DNA of 64,000 nt, taken from contig NC_134311.1 in assembly GCF_949628215.1 (NCBI RefSeq), positions 10,537,582 to 10,601,581 on the forward strand. The letters are read 5' to 3'. The notes below the pieces were generated by a model. It had not been told where the DNA came from, did not search any database, and worked only from the letters and a program-made list of their open reading frames with translations. Both the position numbers and the translations under genes were made by a program. Of this stretch, positions 34,221 through 47,900 are shown in pieces. The stretch is from Phalacrocorax aristotelis (lineage: Eukaryota; Chordata; Aves; Suliformes; Phalacrocoracidae). Each line of letters starts with the position of its first letter. The first letter of the stretch is position 1.

Positions 34221-37200
34221 TCCAGGTGAGCCAAAACAGATGGCTGTGGTTGGCCTCCATGGCATAGAATGTCCTGTAGGGAGAACAGGATTTGTTTAAG
34301 AAAAAAAGCTTAAACTCCATCATTTATAAGCCTCTGCTTCACATTAGCTGATTGCAGAGAGTAGTAATTCCTAAAGTTCCTTTACTGCCTTCTACTTACA
34401 CATATTAACATTATGTCAAGGCCAAAGTAATGGCTTGCTTCCAAAAAGCATAATACAGCCAGACACTGCAAGAGGATATGTGCTTTCTGCTAACACATCT
34501 ACCTGATTAAAGTGGTGCAGAGGGGCATTGTTTCTTTTTCCTCCTCACATATTTCCATGTGCTACAGCATGGATGAATGGATTGTCCTTGAGACAAGTGT
34601 GCTGCTTATCTAAAGAGGAAAGCCTGGACTCACGAGTTCAGGACACTTGACATATCGTAAAATTAGCCTTCAGCAAATAGAGTTATGAAAAGCCATGTTT
34701 AATGCTAGGGTTATATTTACATGTTAAAAGACAATTTGTTTCCCTGCTGTAACTAGTCTAAAAACTCATGCGTGCCATTGTGATGGGTGTTCAGTTAGAT
34801 GTGAATGCTGATATGTATTAATCAGCAGTTAACCACTAACAGAACTGATGATCCTGAGGGGAACATGTTAGAAATCGCATGGGGTTGGACAGGCTTTCTA
34901 AGTCTTTCCAAGTACCTTTAGAAAAGACAAAGGGTGTAGTCTACAGGGCTCAAATACAGCTACAAATGCACCTGAGGACATGCCATGGTGATGCTCATCA
35001 GCCAGCCCAGTAGTCAACAGCCTCTATTAGTCTCACCTGCAACAAAAGCTGGGGCAACTTGGTATCGTAGTTTACTCTTTCTGCCATCCTCACTTTTAGC
35101 CCAATTTTTTTTTACTGGGAACCTGGTTTTTCCAGAAGGCTAGTTCCAATTCTTCTGCTCTGTAGTAGTGAATGCAGGCTAAGTTTTAGGATCCTCTTGT
35201 TTCTAGATCTGCCAACGTAAGCTGAGGACAGGATAGCAAGAGACAGGCTCATGCATGGAATCCTGCCATGATACCCTTGCAGCTTGGTGGAGGGGACAGA
35301 CAATTCTACTTCACTTCTGTGTTGTTCAGTAATCAGAGGGAAGATCAAATCATGCAGGTTTTTGTTCACAGGACCAAAACCTGATATGACCTACTTTCAG
35401 GAAGGTTCACATTCTCATAACATAAAATACAAGGATCAAAATACGGATGGTGGGGCTGGCAGTCACTAAAATATGAGTAAGAATAAACCAGAATAGTGAA
35501 ATCCTTTAAATTCCACAGTCTAGCAAAAGCTTATCCTATGATTAATTTTTACTTCAGTGGGAGCAATAATCAAACTGTGTCACTTAAAGGCCTTCCAAAG
35601 AGACGCAGATCTAAGCTTAAACACTTACTGCACATAAACAAGTACTTAAATGTTAGCTGAATTCTGTGAATCATAGATGGTATTATTTATTTCTTCAGAA
35701 ATGAAATTATAAAATGGAACACAAAACAAATATATGAGCCTGCTGAGGCTTCTATCCCAACCAAATTGTGCCTTGGGTAAGTACATATTTCGGCTTCAGC
35801 AAGTCTTTGCAACCTTCATGTATTTGTGGAGTATTGCATATTCAGCCTGTCAGAGATAGATACCTTGTCATGACAGATTAAATAACCAGTAGGCACAGGC
35901 TGCTTCTTCAAAAAATAGTGAATAGCTGAACTGCCCAGTTACAGATACTGCAAAACCAGTATCAGCTTCAGTTCTCACGCATTGCTTTGCGTTAGGTACA
36001 TTTCTCCTCAGTGACCTGTTTATGCCCTGGGGAGTGAGATTTAAGTGAAAAGTTTAAAAACTCCTCTAAGCTCACAATAACAGTCTGGAGAACCACAGCC
36101 TTGACTGACATTGTTTATCCTCTCATTCCTCAGCAAATCAAAAGACACTAAAGAAATCATTAAGGATAGGCCGTGTTAGGATTAGGTTGAATGAGCAACA
36201 GAACACAGTTATCCACTACACAGGAAATATGACAATACTTAGTATCTGCTAATACACTGTTCTGATATTCTGATATTGGAGGGGCCTACACCAGCAGGCT
36301 TATAAAGGCTAACATGCACTTGGAGTGTGGATAATCACTGCCTTTTCATATCTGAGAGTAGAAGATATCCTCAAAAATCAAAGATGGACAAAATAGTTTG
36401 GTCTGGAACAAGACCAGGTAAATATCTTATATTCTGCACTCTTTAAGCCTCAAAATAGAACTTTACTAGTGTTTGGAGCCCACACAGTGTTTTTGTACCC
36501 AGAGGGTATTTTCAGTTTAAGTTCCTACTTGGTTTGGCTTTCAGTTATATTTTTGGGAGGGCAGGCAGCGTGTAAGGATCCAGGTTAATGCATTGAAATC
36601 TGCTGTAGGTGACACGCTTGTGTCCACATGGCAATAGTTCTTGGGTGTAAAGCACTTCCTCTGTGAAATCTACAACTGAAGGCTAAAAGGTCTTCCTAAG
36701 GAAATTAAATCAAAGTAGGCTCAACCCATAGCCCATTTCCAAAAATGATGCTGAACATTTGCTTTTCTATACTTCTGTAAAAGTCATTCTGGGTGTTAGC
36801 ATCTTGGCAGAAGTACAGGACTTTCAAATGCTACATTGTCATGGGTTATATTTAGTCAAGTGGTAAATAAGATTGCCCTTTTTATGCAATTCTGTTCATA
36901 TATCTGAGTGCTGCTTTTCCATTTATTTCTTTTTTTTTTTTGCATGTGGCTTTCTTTGTATTTTTTCCTCATGTTTTGTTTTAGATTCTTAGTTTTGAGA
37001 CCCCCCCTGAGGCTTATGGCATTTTGATCCCACTGAAGTCATAATAACTCTGGGTGCAATTTATTATTGCAAGAAGTTCTCAGTCTGTTTCTAATTGTCA
37101 AACACAGAGAAAAATTGTTTCCAGTAGAGCACATGAACTAATGGAGTAATTTGCTGGACTGTGGCTGGCTTTGGTCTATACTGGATTCAGATGGTTGTTT

Positions 37201-37573
37201 AGTTCATCCTTTTATTACTGTGTGCTGAGATGTGTTGCAGCCAGCAGCTTACACGTGGATTAAATAAATAAGGGAAAAGATGATAGCACCCTGAGAAATT
37301 GGCAGATCTGCACTTTGAGAGGGGAGAGCTTTCCACCTACCATACCTACTGTACCTAGGTGGAGGACTGTTTTCTCGCAATCTCCCGCCTACTGGAGGAT
37401 GCCATCATTGTTCCTGTTTTGCTGACTGTGACCAACAGCAGTCCCCTGCTTCTCCAGCAGCTCCAGATAACTGTTTTGATGTATTGCTGGATGGACGGGA
37501 TTTGCACTGCCCTGCAGTCCTGCTGATACAAAAATGCCTTTAAGATCCTGCCTTTCCCATCCTAATCTACAAA

Positions 37574-37591
37574 GGAAACAGGAAAAAGGAA
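37574..37591 (+). promoter_or_regulatory. Cluster of three GGAA cores, FOX:ETS-like site upstream of TEK
   Basis: GGAA occurs at 37574, 37581 and 37588, with 7-bp spacing. The 11-mer GGAAACAGGAA at 37574-37584 fits the endothelial FOX:ETS composite consensus (RYMAACAGGAA, from memory) with one mismatch. ETS factors are known to drive TEK expression. The site lies 183-200 bp upstream of the start codon, so it may be promoter or 5' UTR. Function is inferred. Confidence 0.35.
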
Positions 37592-37617
37592 CTTAAGCTC
37601 CCTGTACTCAGACAGCA

Positions 37618-37671
37618 ATGAGACTGTTCCAGCTTGCTCCGGTGCTGTGGTTTCTTGCCTGTGACTTGTAA
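37618..37671 (+). other. Possible upstream ORF in TEK leader (17 codons)
   Basis: ATG at 37618 opens a 17-codon frame ending TAA at 37669. A second, 7-codon uORF lies at 37682-37705, and a third ATG at 37733 opens a frame that overlaps the TEK start codon out of frame and ends at 37786. Whether these are in the mRNA depends on the unknown transcription start. Confidence 0.4.
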
Positions 37672-37773
37672 ACAGCATACCATGCAGGAGAAAAGTAACC
37701 AGTAAACATCTAGCCCGAGAAAAGGATACTCAATGAGCAACTGTAAGAACTGGATGGATATATTTTGGAAAGC

Positions 37774-37825
37774 ATGGACCCTTTAGCACACCTAGTTCTC
37801 TATGGATTCAGCCTGATGATTTCAG
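37774..37825 (+). CDS. TEK: TEK exon 1 coding part, signal peptide
   Basis: ATG in agcATGG context, then [17 protein letters not shown] and one base of Gly; donor TCAG|gtaagc. This is a short hydrophobic leader matching the TEK signal peptide. Cleavage is expected in the next exon near residue 22. Confidence 0.93.
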
Positions 37826-40800
37826 GTAAGCCTTTGCTTTAATATCTGTAGTCGACCCGTCATGACTTTCTTGTTTCTCATACGATGTGTAGACAAAATG
37901 CATGACTCCCCTACTCCTTACTTCTAGCACTTATCTTTATCGATTTAAGCACTTGTGTTTGTTTCAGTGACACCATTTATATCTGTGCAGTGCTTTCACG
38001 GCAGGACTGTGGCCAAGCTATTGGGGAGGATTTAGCTACATGTAGAATCTGCTGCTACCTCTGTTTAATGATTGAAGTCATCTGTTGACACGTACACATG
38101 TTGCAACAGTATTTCTCTTCTGTCTAATGGTATTAACTAATGGTAATAAAGCTCATTACTTTGAAACAATTGATGTCTTTCCCCAAAAATATCTGCTCTA
38201 AATACAGATTAAGTGTTGAGTCTTTCTGTGACTGACTTTATGAACTGGCTGTGTGGTAGGAAATGTTGACATTTCTAGGTTTTTTAGACAATTTTTTAGA
38301 CAAGATTCCACAACTGGAATCTAGATTAAAATGAGTGGGCAAAAAGGGCAGAAAAATGCACATTATATGAGACCGATTAATAACACTTCATATGCAGCTA
38401 AAGAATGATTCAGTGTTATCAGCAAGTGTCATTAGTTCAGCAGTCGGAAGTTAGTCCTACGAGACACCTGCAGAAAGGTATACAGCAAGATTATACTGGT
38501 GCAAATTTAGTTTATAGTATTCAGAGCATTAATGTTAGAGATGTTTTGCTGAAGCAATCGCAAGCAGAGCCCTGAAGAAGCCTGTACTTTTCCCACTGGA
38601 TTTTCAGTTGCCTAACATTTGAGTTTAGCTTTCACCACCCACATTTTGATTTTCTAGACAGCTTTTTCTGGGTAACATACCAAGCAAAATCTGTAAAAGA
38701 GAAATACAACTCACATGAAAACTTTAGACTCTTAACTCACTCCTAACCATTTCAGTGACATACGTATATGTTGTTCTAGTCCATCTCATAGTCAAAAGGT
38801 AATGTGCTGTAAAACTGCAGATTGTACTGCAATGAAAACCAGAAAGTAGCAAGAAAAGGCAGAAGTCCCCATTGCCATGTAACTTGCTTTCAATTTCCAG
38901 ACCTTCTTGAAGAGCAGCATGTTAATAGCTAAGTGAAATTACAAACAAATCAGTCTGAGAAGTTACTTTCAGCATCTATAAGAAGTTAAATATTAATACA
39001 TGCAAAAAATATGTTTAAAATCTGTTGAATGTGTGTTTGGAAGTATTCTTATCTAGCCATTGCTGTAATAGGTTGCATATTGTTTATCAATTCCTCTGTT
39101 GTGGCTTAAGTTTCTTGATTGTTTAGCTGCACATTCATTCAACCTATTTAGCCCTCAGATCACTTCCAGGTTTTCACTTTAAGGAGGTATCAAGTGCTGT
39201 AAGCATTAGGGATGGAGAAGAAAAGAAAGTCCAGTTGCCCCAACTCTTTTTCCTTGTCACTCCTGTTTCTCCACATGGTAACATGTACCTAACTGACACA
39301 GAAAGCAAGCAACGCTCCTTAAGTCACAAGCACAGGAGAAACAAATGTCGGGTCCAGAGATTAGCTACAAATATGGACAGTGCAGACAGCTCAGGACTGA
39401 CGAGCTGCCAGTCAGTGCCTTTTCCACCAGGGCTGACCAGCGAGGTGTGTGCTGCAGTCACACCCATCTCAATAGATCTGTCAGCTTTCCCGCTTTTGTT
39501 TGAGAATGATATCATGTTTCCTGGGGCGAGTGGTGGAAGACAATGTGAGCCCGCTTTCCTCTAGATACTGCAGGCGGAGTTCAGGAAAGCAGGACTGACA
39601 TTCCCTGAGCAGGGGAGGCTTTACACTCAGCGCAGGCAGTGAACTGGCCTAACCTTGTCCCTGGAGATCGTGGGCTCCTCTGGGTGTGTTGCTGGGTAGG
39701 CACAAAATCCACTCCACCCTTTTCTAAGGTGAAGACTGTTGGCTTGGTTCCCATTAGGAGAAATGGCTTTTCATTTAATTTTTTTTTTAATAACATTACC
39801 CCGTTTTCAGCTAGAGCTAAAGATCTGATTTGGAAGGTAATGGTAAAAATATACACAAATGCTCACTTTCGTACTGTATATACAGTACAGTCACTGCTTG
39901 CCATAGCAAATGTTCAATTAAACTGGCAAGAGGTTGAATTTAATCCTGTTGGGATCCTTGAAACTAGACTGAGCATCACCATGTGTTTTCCTTTTCATTG
40001 ATTCTACTCCAGTCAACATATTGTAGAATCAAAATGATACTGGCATCTGTCCTGAAGTATGGATTCAAACTCCAGTGTCGTGGCTAGGCTGAGGACCAAG
40101 CAAGGAACAAGTGTCAGAACTTGCCTTTTGCCTCTTAACAACATCCTCAGATGGTCTGGAAATGTGCTTGCAGATTCTCACAGTGGGCAAACTCTCAGAA
40201 ATGTTAATGTGTGGGACTTATTTAAGCAAGTTGGTCACCGTCACAAAGACATTTGTTGAAAACTGCAACAATTAAAATCAGTTTCAATCACATTTCTTCA
40301 ACTGTTTCTGGCAGGACACAAATGCATTGTCAAATGTCTCGTTCTCTGAGACAGAGAGAATCCTCTGTTTTATAGCTTTGCTTTACCAATGATCTTAGAT
40401 CCAGTAGGTTTCTAAAAATGCTGGATTTTTTTCTTTTATGTGATTTAGCTGTTGGACCCATATATGGTAAAAGACGCAAAAGCCTTTTAAGAAAGGATAA
40501 CAGTGGAGCTAACAGTGCAGCAGCATTCAGTGGTAGCTCTCTAACATCCGTGTTGATGGCTGCATTTTCTTTGGGGTCAGTAGGTGTTATGAAAAAAACA
40601 TAAATTGCATATATAGTCATTATTAGGTGACTCATGTACATATTAAGAAAGTTAAGGAGCTTTTAATGTACATTACGAGACACACAAGTACCATTGTGAT
40701 GCTGTAGGCTCTTCAAAGTGACAAGAAATCATAATTTTTAGTTAGACTAGAACGTTCTTATAATTCTGTTTCAAGACTTGTTTTTCCTTGTGAAGCTTAA

Positions 40801-41870
40801 CTTAACCTAAAGAAAACCTGTATTAATCTCTGGGCAACCTCTGGCCTGTAACAGTGAACATGAATGTCATTCTTCCCATAATTAAAGGGATGAGGCCTCT
40901 GTGAGTATCCTCAGAGTTGCTGTTGTCAGACCAAAACGGCACTTGAACTTAAAACAGCCTGTCCTATGGCTGCACTGCTGGGGTTTTGAGCCTCCCACAG
41001 CCAAAGCAGTGGACACAAACCACATCTGAGTTTTTAATCTCAGGTATTTCAAACATTAGACTAACACACAACCTTTCAGACACCTAAATTATCAAACTAC
41101 TAATGAGAATTGCAAGAGAAATTTAAAAAGGTATTCATTCCTTATTCCTGAATTGTGATTGATTTGTGAGACCCAGCAATTGCATCTGCCTGCCACACTT
41201 AGGTTATTTGCCCAGAGGGAACAGTATCCTGGTGTCTTTTTCATGATTCTGAAATTTACATGGAATTTAGACTCTTCTTGAGAAATAGCCTTCGTCTAAT
41301 CCAGAAATGATGGGCCTGCCACAGGAATCACTAGTTGAATCTCTGACTTGCTGAACGTTGGTATTTCTGCACAGTTCTGCTAGGACAACTGTGACCACAC
41401 AGTCAATGGATCTGTTTTATGGGAGACAAAGAGGTGTTCTGTTTTAGTTACATTGATGGCTATATGTTTGCAAAGAAAAAAGTTCCAGCTGTGACCTAAT
41501 TTGTTGCTCCCTGACACTGCAGCTGAAAGCCAAAAACGGCAGCTTCAGCCTGTGCAGGAACTCTGTGCACCTAAGCGGAGTCACAAAAGTAGAGTCACCT
41601 AAATGGAATTACAAAAGTGGACCGATTGTCTCCAGTTCTTTTGTTTTTAGCTTTAGAGCTTGCTTTTGGTGTGCGCCTGGTTCAGACCTAGTAAGGGGTA
41701 GAGTAGCTCTCAGGAAGCCTGTGTTCCCAAAGGCTATTTCAGCAGCTGGGAAGAGTCAGGAGTGAAAACGCATTGCATCAGACCCAGAGGAATCAAATCT
41801 AAAAGAGTGAAATGAAATCACACTACATTCACAAGTATTAACATATGCTATTGTTTTAGATACAAATTTC

Positions 41871-41901
<31 letters not shown>

Positions 41902-44900
41902 TGTATTAGATTGTTTGGGTATTTAGTCATAATTAAGCTGGTTGGATGGATTACTTTTTTGCTGAAATTTCATTTCAGGGAGAAAACAAAGTTGTGACAT
42001 TTTGCAGAGATGGTTTGATACCCACAAGAATTTAATCTGGAAGGCTTAATGTAGACAAGAGGGAACAATGAAGTCAGATTGGCTGCAGCTGAGCAGCTGG
42101 CTTCAGGGCAGGGGAGATGTGGAGTCAGTGCTTCATGTGCCTACAGTGAGAATTACCTGGTTTGGAAAACAGCTCTGTGTCAGTCACATAGACTGGAGCC
42201 TACTTGGCCCAGACCTGTCTCTTACACACACAAAAAACCTGCTCAGCTTTCCTTGGAAGACCAAGAAGTCATTGTGGTGTGGAGATTGTTGGGTAGGCAC
42301 AAAAGAAATGAACCAAAAACGAATGCACCTACCACTTGTGTAGGATAGATATGTAGTTCCGTGGCCAGCTCCCAATATGATGCAAGATCATTCTGACACT
42401 GGAAGGATGAAAATCTGAGAGAAATTGCAATGCAGAACTGTCCTCCACAGACAGTACCTACACTGTGCTAGTGGCATGATTGTATTTAGGATGCTGTCCT
42501 ACTGTGGTTTCACTGGAGCCACACAGGAAAGGACCAGCCTATGTCTGAACTGGAGACTTTCTTGTAAGCAGTTAGAAATGCTGATTGTTTTTTAGAGTAC
42601 AGCTACTAATAGAGTCCAACTAACACCCAAACTAAGAAAATACACTAACAATGTTAAAATTTATTAGTTCATGTTATAATGAAGTAGGAAACCCCATCAA
42701 AATTAATTTTGTAATTCATCACTAGGAAATGCAAGCACTTTTAGGGTGTGAAGATATTAGGCATATACTAAGTTCTGAAAGGATTTTTGAAAGACAGGTT
42801 CACAAACTACATTTCTGTATTCAAGGGTAATATATGTAAGCTTTTTGCTTTAAGCTCAGTATTTTGCTTGCCTGGTATTTATTTACTTTTTTGCATTGTG
42901 TCAGCCTGTCTAATGAAGTGTCTTGGTTAATTTCCCCTTAGAGTGTAAGTCTCTGTTGACAATGCAGTTCCATCTGCACTTCTAATTGTGCTGATGGTTT
43001 TCTCTTGTATTATTTTCTGGCTGTACATCCCAGATCTGCTACTGCTACTGGTCAGGGATCTTAGCTTCGTTAGTCACAAAGCGTGCTTAGCACCAGAAAC
43101 AACTCTACTCAGCAAAATCAGTAAGTGGCAAAGTGAGGGTACACTACTATATAGGCAAGAACCTATTAGAGTGTGTCAATCCAGCAGCCAATGCTCACAG
43201 ACACTTCCAGACAGTTAACCTTATGTGTTTTGTAGGCACTGATATATCCTATGAAGATTACCTATGATATTTTGCATACTTCAGCTTGGCATCAGCCACA
43301 AACAACATTCAGTATACATACACAGTATACGTAGTAGCTTCATAATGCAACTTACAAGGACCACCCTTGTTATGGACTTGTTCATGCTTACTTGCAAGTA
43401 CTTCCTTGACAGTAGTACCTGGATTTGCTTAGCTGCAAATCCAGCCAGATGTAGCCAAACTACAAGCCTGTCCTACCTGAGCTTTCACACATTCCTCATC
43501 CTTTTTAAGCATTACCTCACACATTGTCAGCTCATTGTTAAACAAGGAATTTCTGCTGATATGTTGCTTTCTGCTTTCCTTGCTTATGGTCAACCAGGCC
43601 GAAGGAGGAGTCATGAGAATGCATCTTTCTACATTTTGGTTACTTACAGACACACAGTTAGACACCCGTACTGGGAAATGCCCAACCAACTGCACTAGTG
43701 TTTCCTTTCCAGCTTCTTCATCCTAAAATATTGCTTTGATGGGTTGTGAAGCAGCTGAAATGTAGAGAAAACAATTTACTATATTTCACAGGAAGACAGT
43801 TGCATTTCCTTCAGCTGCTCCAGAGGTACCCAAAGGCCTGTAAGAAATCATTAGCCTTAGTAGCTTTGACAAACTATTTTACTTTTCATACTTGTGCTCT
43901 GGTCTTCCCACTACTACTAAGCAGCAAAGTGATGTTCTGTCACTAATTTTTTGTCTCTTATTAGTTTTATAATACCTTCCCTCCAGAAATAATGGCCTAT
44001 TTCTAAGGGCAAGAGGTCTTGGTATTCTTTGAGCTGTGAGCCGTCCCACAGCTGCCCAGTTGCATCACGTAAGGTTCTTTCCATGAATGACAAGAAACCT
44101 TTTACTGGAAAACCTGACTTTTTTCTCATGTGAGCTGTTTTTCATCAGCATTTCTGTCTTTCTCTTTTGTTGCCCTGCTGCTGCTGCCGTGTGGCAGAGA
44201 ATCTTAATCCGTTTGGGTAATAATAACTTCAGCCTTGTTTACCTGTGGAGGACTGAGCTGTCAGAGGATAACTTCACTCAGTGGGAGAAAATATCTGAGC
44301 TGCTGCTATTTTTGCAACCCAGATGAAGTCTCCAGGACACCAAAAGACTACTAAGCCCATAAAATGAATACATGATTTCAAAGCTCTCCCAAATAATTTA
44401 CTTTTTTAGACAATAAGAAATAACCAAGATTGATAAGAGAAATGTTGAGTGCATGGGAAAAGAGGAAAAAAATATTGCCAAATTCTGGTGCAGTATATGT
44501 TCCACTCTTCATGTGAAAAATATGCCCAAAGAGTTAAAGTTCTGGGTTAGTTTCTGACTAGCTTTAAATTTTAGTAAGGAGTATTCGATGTTGGTGGTGT
44601 GTTTTTTTCTTTTTTTTAAGAGAGGGGAGTCATGGGGATTGGGTCTTTATTTTTTTAACTTATTCATATTTCACTTGCATGATTTCCATCCAGATTATCT
44701 TCCAAACTGGCTAGTTAGTTACTTAAAAAAAAAAAAAAAGGACCAATGTAATTTATTCAGTACTTCACTAAGAATTAATCAAATACCACACTTTTTAGCA
44801 AAGCTATTTACATGATTGCAATTTGTATTCCTAAATAATTCCTAAATTCTTTTAATGTGGTGTGTGATTGAACTTGCAACTACAAAACAAGACACAATGA

Positions 44901-47900
44901 GAATTATTGAGGTGCAGGCTATTTAGCTAGTTAAGTTTGTTCTAAATAAAAGCCTTATTCTTTCAAGCAGAGGAGTGTTTGGTGTTGCTTTTTAAGAGAC
45001 CTGAAGGAAGAGGGTTTGATGACTTGGTGGTCTGGGACGTATGTTTCCATGAGTCTCAAAACAATTTTTAAATCCTGCAGTGTCATATGCAACTCAATGT
45101 TTTACTTCCAGCAAAACACCACACCTAAAGCACATATGCCATTTTTTCCCTGCTAGTATAATATCTATGTGTTTTACATTCATATTCCCAGAGAGTTAAT
45201 AGCAGAAATAATTTGTGTTCCAAACAATAACAGTAAAAAAATAAAAAAGGAACTGCCTAAGCATTTCAGATTACATCACCTTTTACTCCCCTTGCTTCAC
45301 CTGATGAAAAAGGGGTTGTAATTTACTGGAATTTTCTTCCTTCCACTTTTCTTTTAAATAATTAGTACTTTGAAAGAATCAATCTTTCCACTTACCTCTT
45401 ACCGCAGCTCTTCTTTTTCCTCTGTTATGCTCCAAATGCCAAGGGAAGGACTTCAGGCTTATAGTCACTTCAAACAATTGATAATAAATATCTACAAATA
45501 TGAGGAAAATAAATACATAATTACATTTGTAATGTGTAAACAATTTATTTCCTTCCACTGTTACTCAGTATTCATTAAAATCTAAAACATTTACTCAGAA
45601 ATTTGCATTCTCAGTACACCTTGCAAATATGGACTAATGATTAAATATGTGTTTGGGGAGCAGTGAGGTATGGTTATCCTTTACTTTGACGGATCTGACT
45701 GGTCTGGCTGCTTGCTATGGCAGAGGAGTGTTAGCCGTTCCACTGTACCGAACACTTTTCCAGTTAACAGGCAATTTTGCAAAGGCATAACATTCGGTGG
45801 AAATTGTCTTGAATATTTCTGTTTTCCTGGGGACCAGACAAGGTTAGCAGTGTAAATATGCAAGTATTTGGGCAGGGAATTTCTGAGGTGAAAGGACAAA
45901 TCACAACACTTTTCTATTCTAATAAGACTTGCTGTATGTACTCATATATAGCTTTAAACTATCTCAGCTCGAGATTGCTGCATTGTTTTATTCCCAAATT
46001 AGTGTCTAGCACCAATTCTGATCTAGGGAAGTGATGTTTTAAACTTTATCAGAGACTTTATTGCTCTTTGAGCAGACGTGTGTCTGGGATGTGTTCCAGG
46101 GAATTTCTGAGAGCTGTTTCTTGCAGCTGGTCCTGGCTGAGTTTTGTTGGTGCAACACAGCACAGAAGATGTGATGACTCTGTGCCTGTATGAATGGCAA
46201 TTTGGTAGGGAATGAGAACACACAGGGACTGCAGACACACAGCACGATACACACTTATTACCTGTTCAGCACAATTTCCCCAGGCAAATAGGTACTACAG
46301 AAGCTGTGAAAAGATACAGCCAGGTATCACCTAGCAAGACACAATCCTGTAGTTAAGAGTGGGCCAAAAGGAACTGCAAACGTCTCCCTGCATTCATTTT
46401 GTTGTCTGGGTTATAGTGGGTGTGCTGTTATTTAAATGTACTGCTTTAGCAGATGCCATTTGCTCTGTGCTAAAGGGCTCAGAGCGCTGCACTGCAACTA
46501 GTGTTTTTCATAAATACTGGGCAATGAGTGCTCTCTGCATGGTATCTCCCATTTCCAGCATTAGACTTCTGCAAGTGCCCTCTTTTCTCAAAATCTATTT
46601 GCACACACAGCAAATTACCTTCCGGATGTCAGTTCTTCAAGGACCAGAACAGGAGTCAAAGGACTTTTTCAAGGAAGCACAGAGGATTGTCACTGATACA
46701 GAGACAGGCTGTTTCCTGCCTAAATTTGTTGTGCCTTTTTCAGAGAGCTAAATCCTGTTATCCTTATTTGGTCCTTACATACTCAAAGTCTTCATTAACA
46801 TCAAGGGTAGGACTTGCCTAAGTTTTGTCAGAATAGGCAAACTCCTTTTCAGCAAAGACGGTTGGGTTAGTTTGAGTTGCATTACAAGAAAGAAATGCTG
46901 TAGAAATCCTGAAGCATAAAGCATATGTGCAATTTACAGTTTTCTGTGCTGTTTTTTTCTTCTACAATCTGAGGGCAACAGCTCTCAGTGAAGTCAAAGA
47001 AGGCCTTCCTATCACTGAAGAGGCCTTATGCTGACTTAAACATCTCCTGTGAGATTCTTCTTAGTTGAGTGAGTGGGTTGCCTTTAAGTCAATGCACGGC
47101 TGGGAGGCCTTTTTTTTTTTGTCAAAATGCACCTAAAACATAGCTTTTCTCAGTGCAAAACTTTCACTTAGATATATTTTAATTTGTGCTCACAATATAT
47201 TCCAGCTGTAAAACCTTAGCTGCCAAATCATGCTTGGCATATGATTCCATACCTACACATAGATATTACTCCCGTTTAGACACAGAAAGGCCGCCTAGTG
47301 TTTCTCCAGGAAGTCATGAAGCTCCATTTGTGCTCTATCTGCCTCATGCAAGTGTCTGTGTTACTCTGCATTGTCTAATGTGACAAAAACCCATCTATAT
47401 TTAGACAATCAGACACTATCCATCCACCAGTGGCTAGACTTTGATTCATCTGGAATAATCACAAGTATAAATAAGAAATATATCTGAGCAATGGCTGTTC
47501 TATACCTTGATTACATTATTTGTACAACTAAAATGAAACAGAAAAGTATGGAGCAAATGCCCTGATTCTGATGTGATATTGCTTTGCTATGTCTTGCACA
47601 GAGATCAAAGGCAACATGAAAACTAGTCCTCAAAACTCAGACTTCTACCACTTTTTCTCACGTACTAAAAGGTTCAGATGCAGGGAGGGGAAAGAGGTTT
47701 TATTTTCACCTTTCAATCTGTGTTGGAAGTCAGAGAAACAGAGAAATGCTAGAGAAATAGAACTGGAGCTCTGGACAAGCAGCCATCCTCTGAAGGACCT
47801 AAGAAACTTGGGCCCATACCTCTGTATTGGAAAGACAGTTGCAGCTCTGTGTCCTGTGGATGCAAGGCAGAAATGTCAAAATATTTCAGTTCTGATTTGC

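Larger units (their letters stand above)
27916..37573. other. Intergenic region between IFT74 and TEK
   Basis: About 9.7 kb. It contains an antisense CR1 fragment (29780-30530), an A-run at about 31732-31753, and a CpG-rich patch at about 34147-34220. Short ORFs here (for example plus 30396-30758 and minus 35112-35369) have no recognisable product, and the first lies partly in the CR1. No RNA gene was recognised. Confidence 0.75.

Noticed and set aside
39690..42305. Shared 14-mer gggtaggcacaaaa near 39693 and 42290
   Set aside because: Flanking sequence is unrelated, so this is probably coincidence.
43264..43946. Cluster of short ORFs on both strands in TEK intron 1
   Set aside because: Overlapping frames with no domain, no splice logic and no family resemblance.
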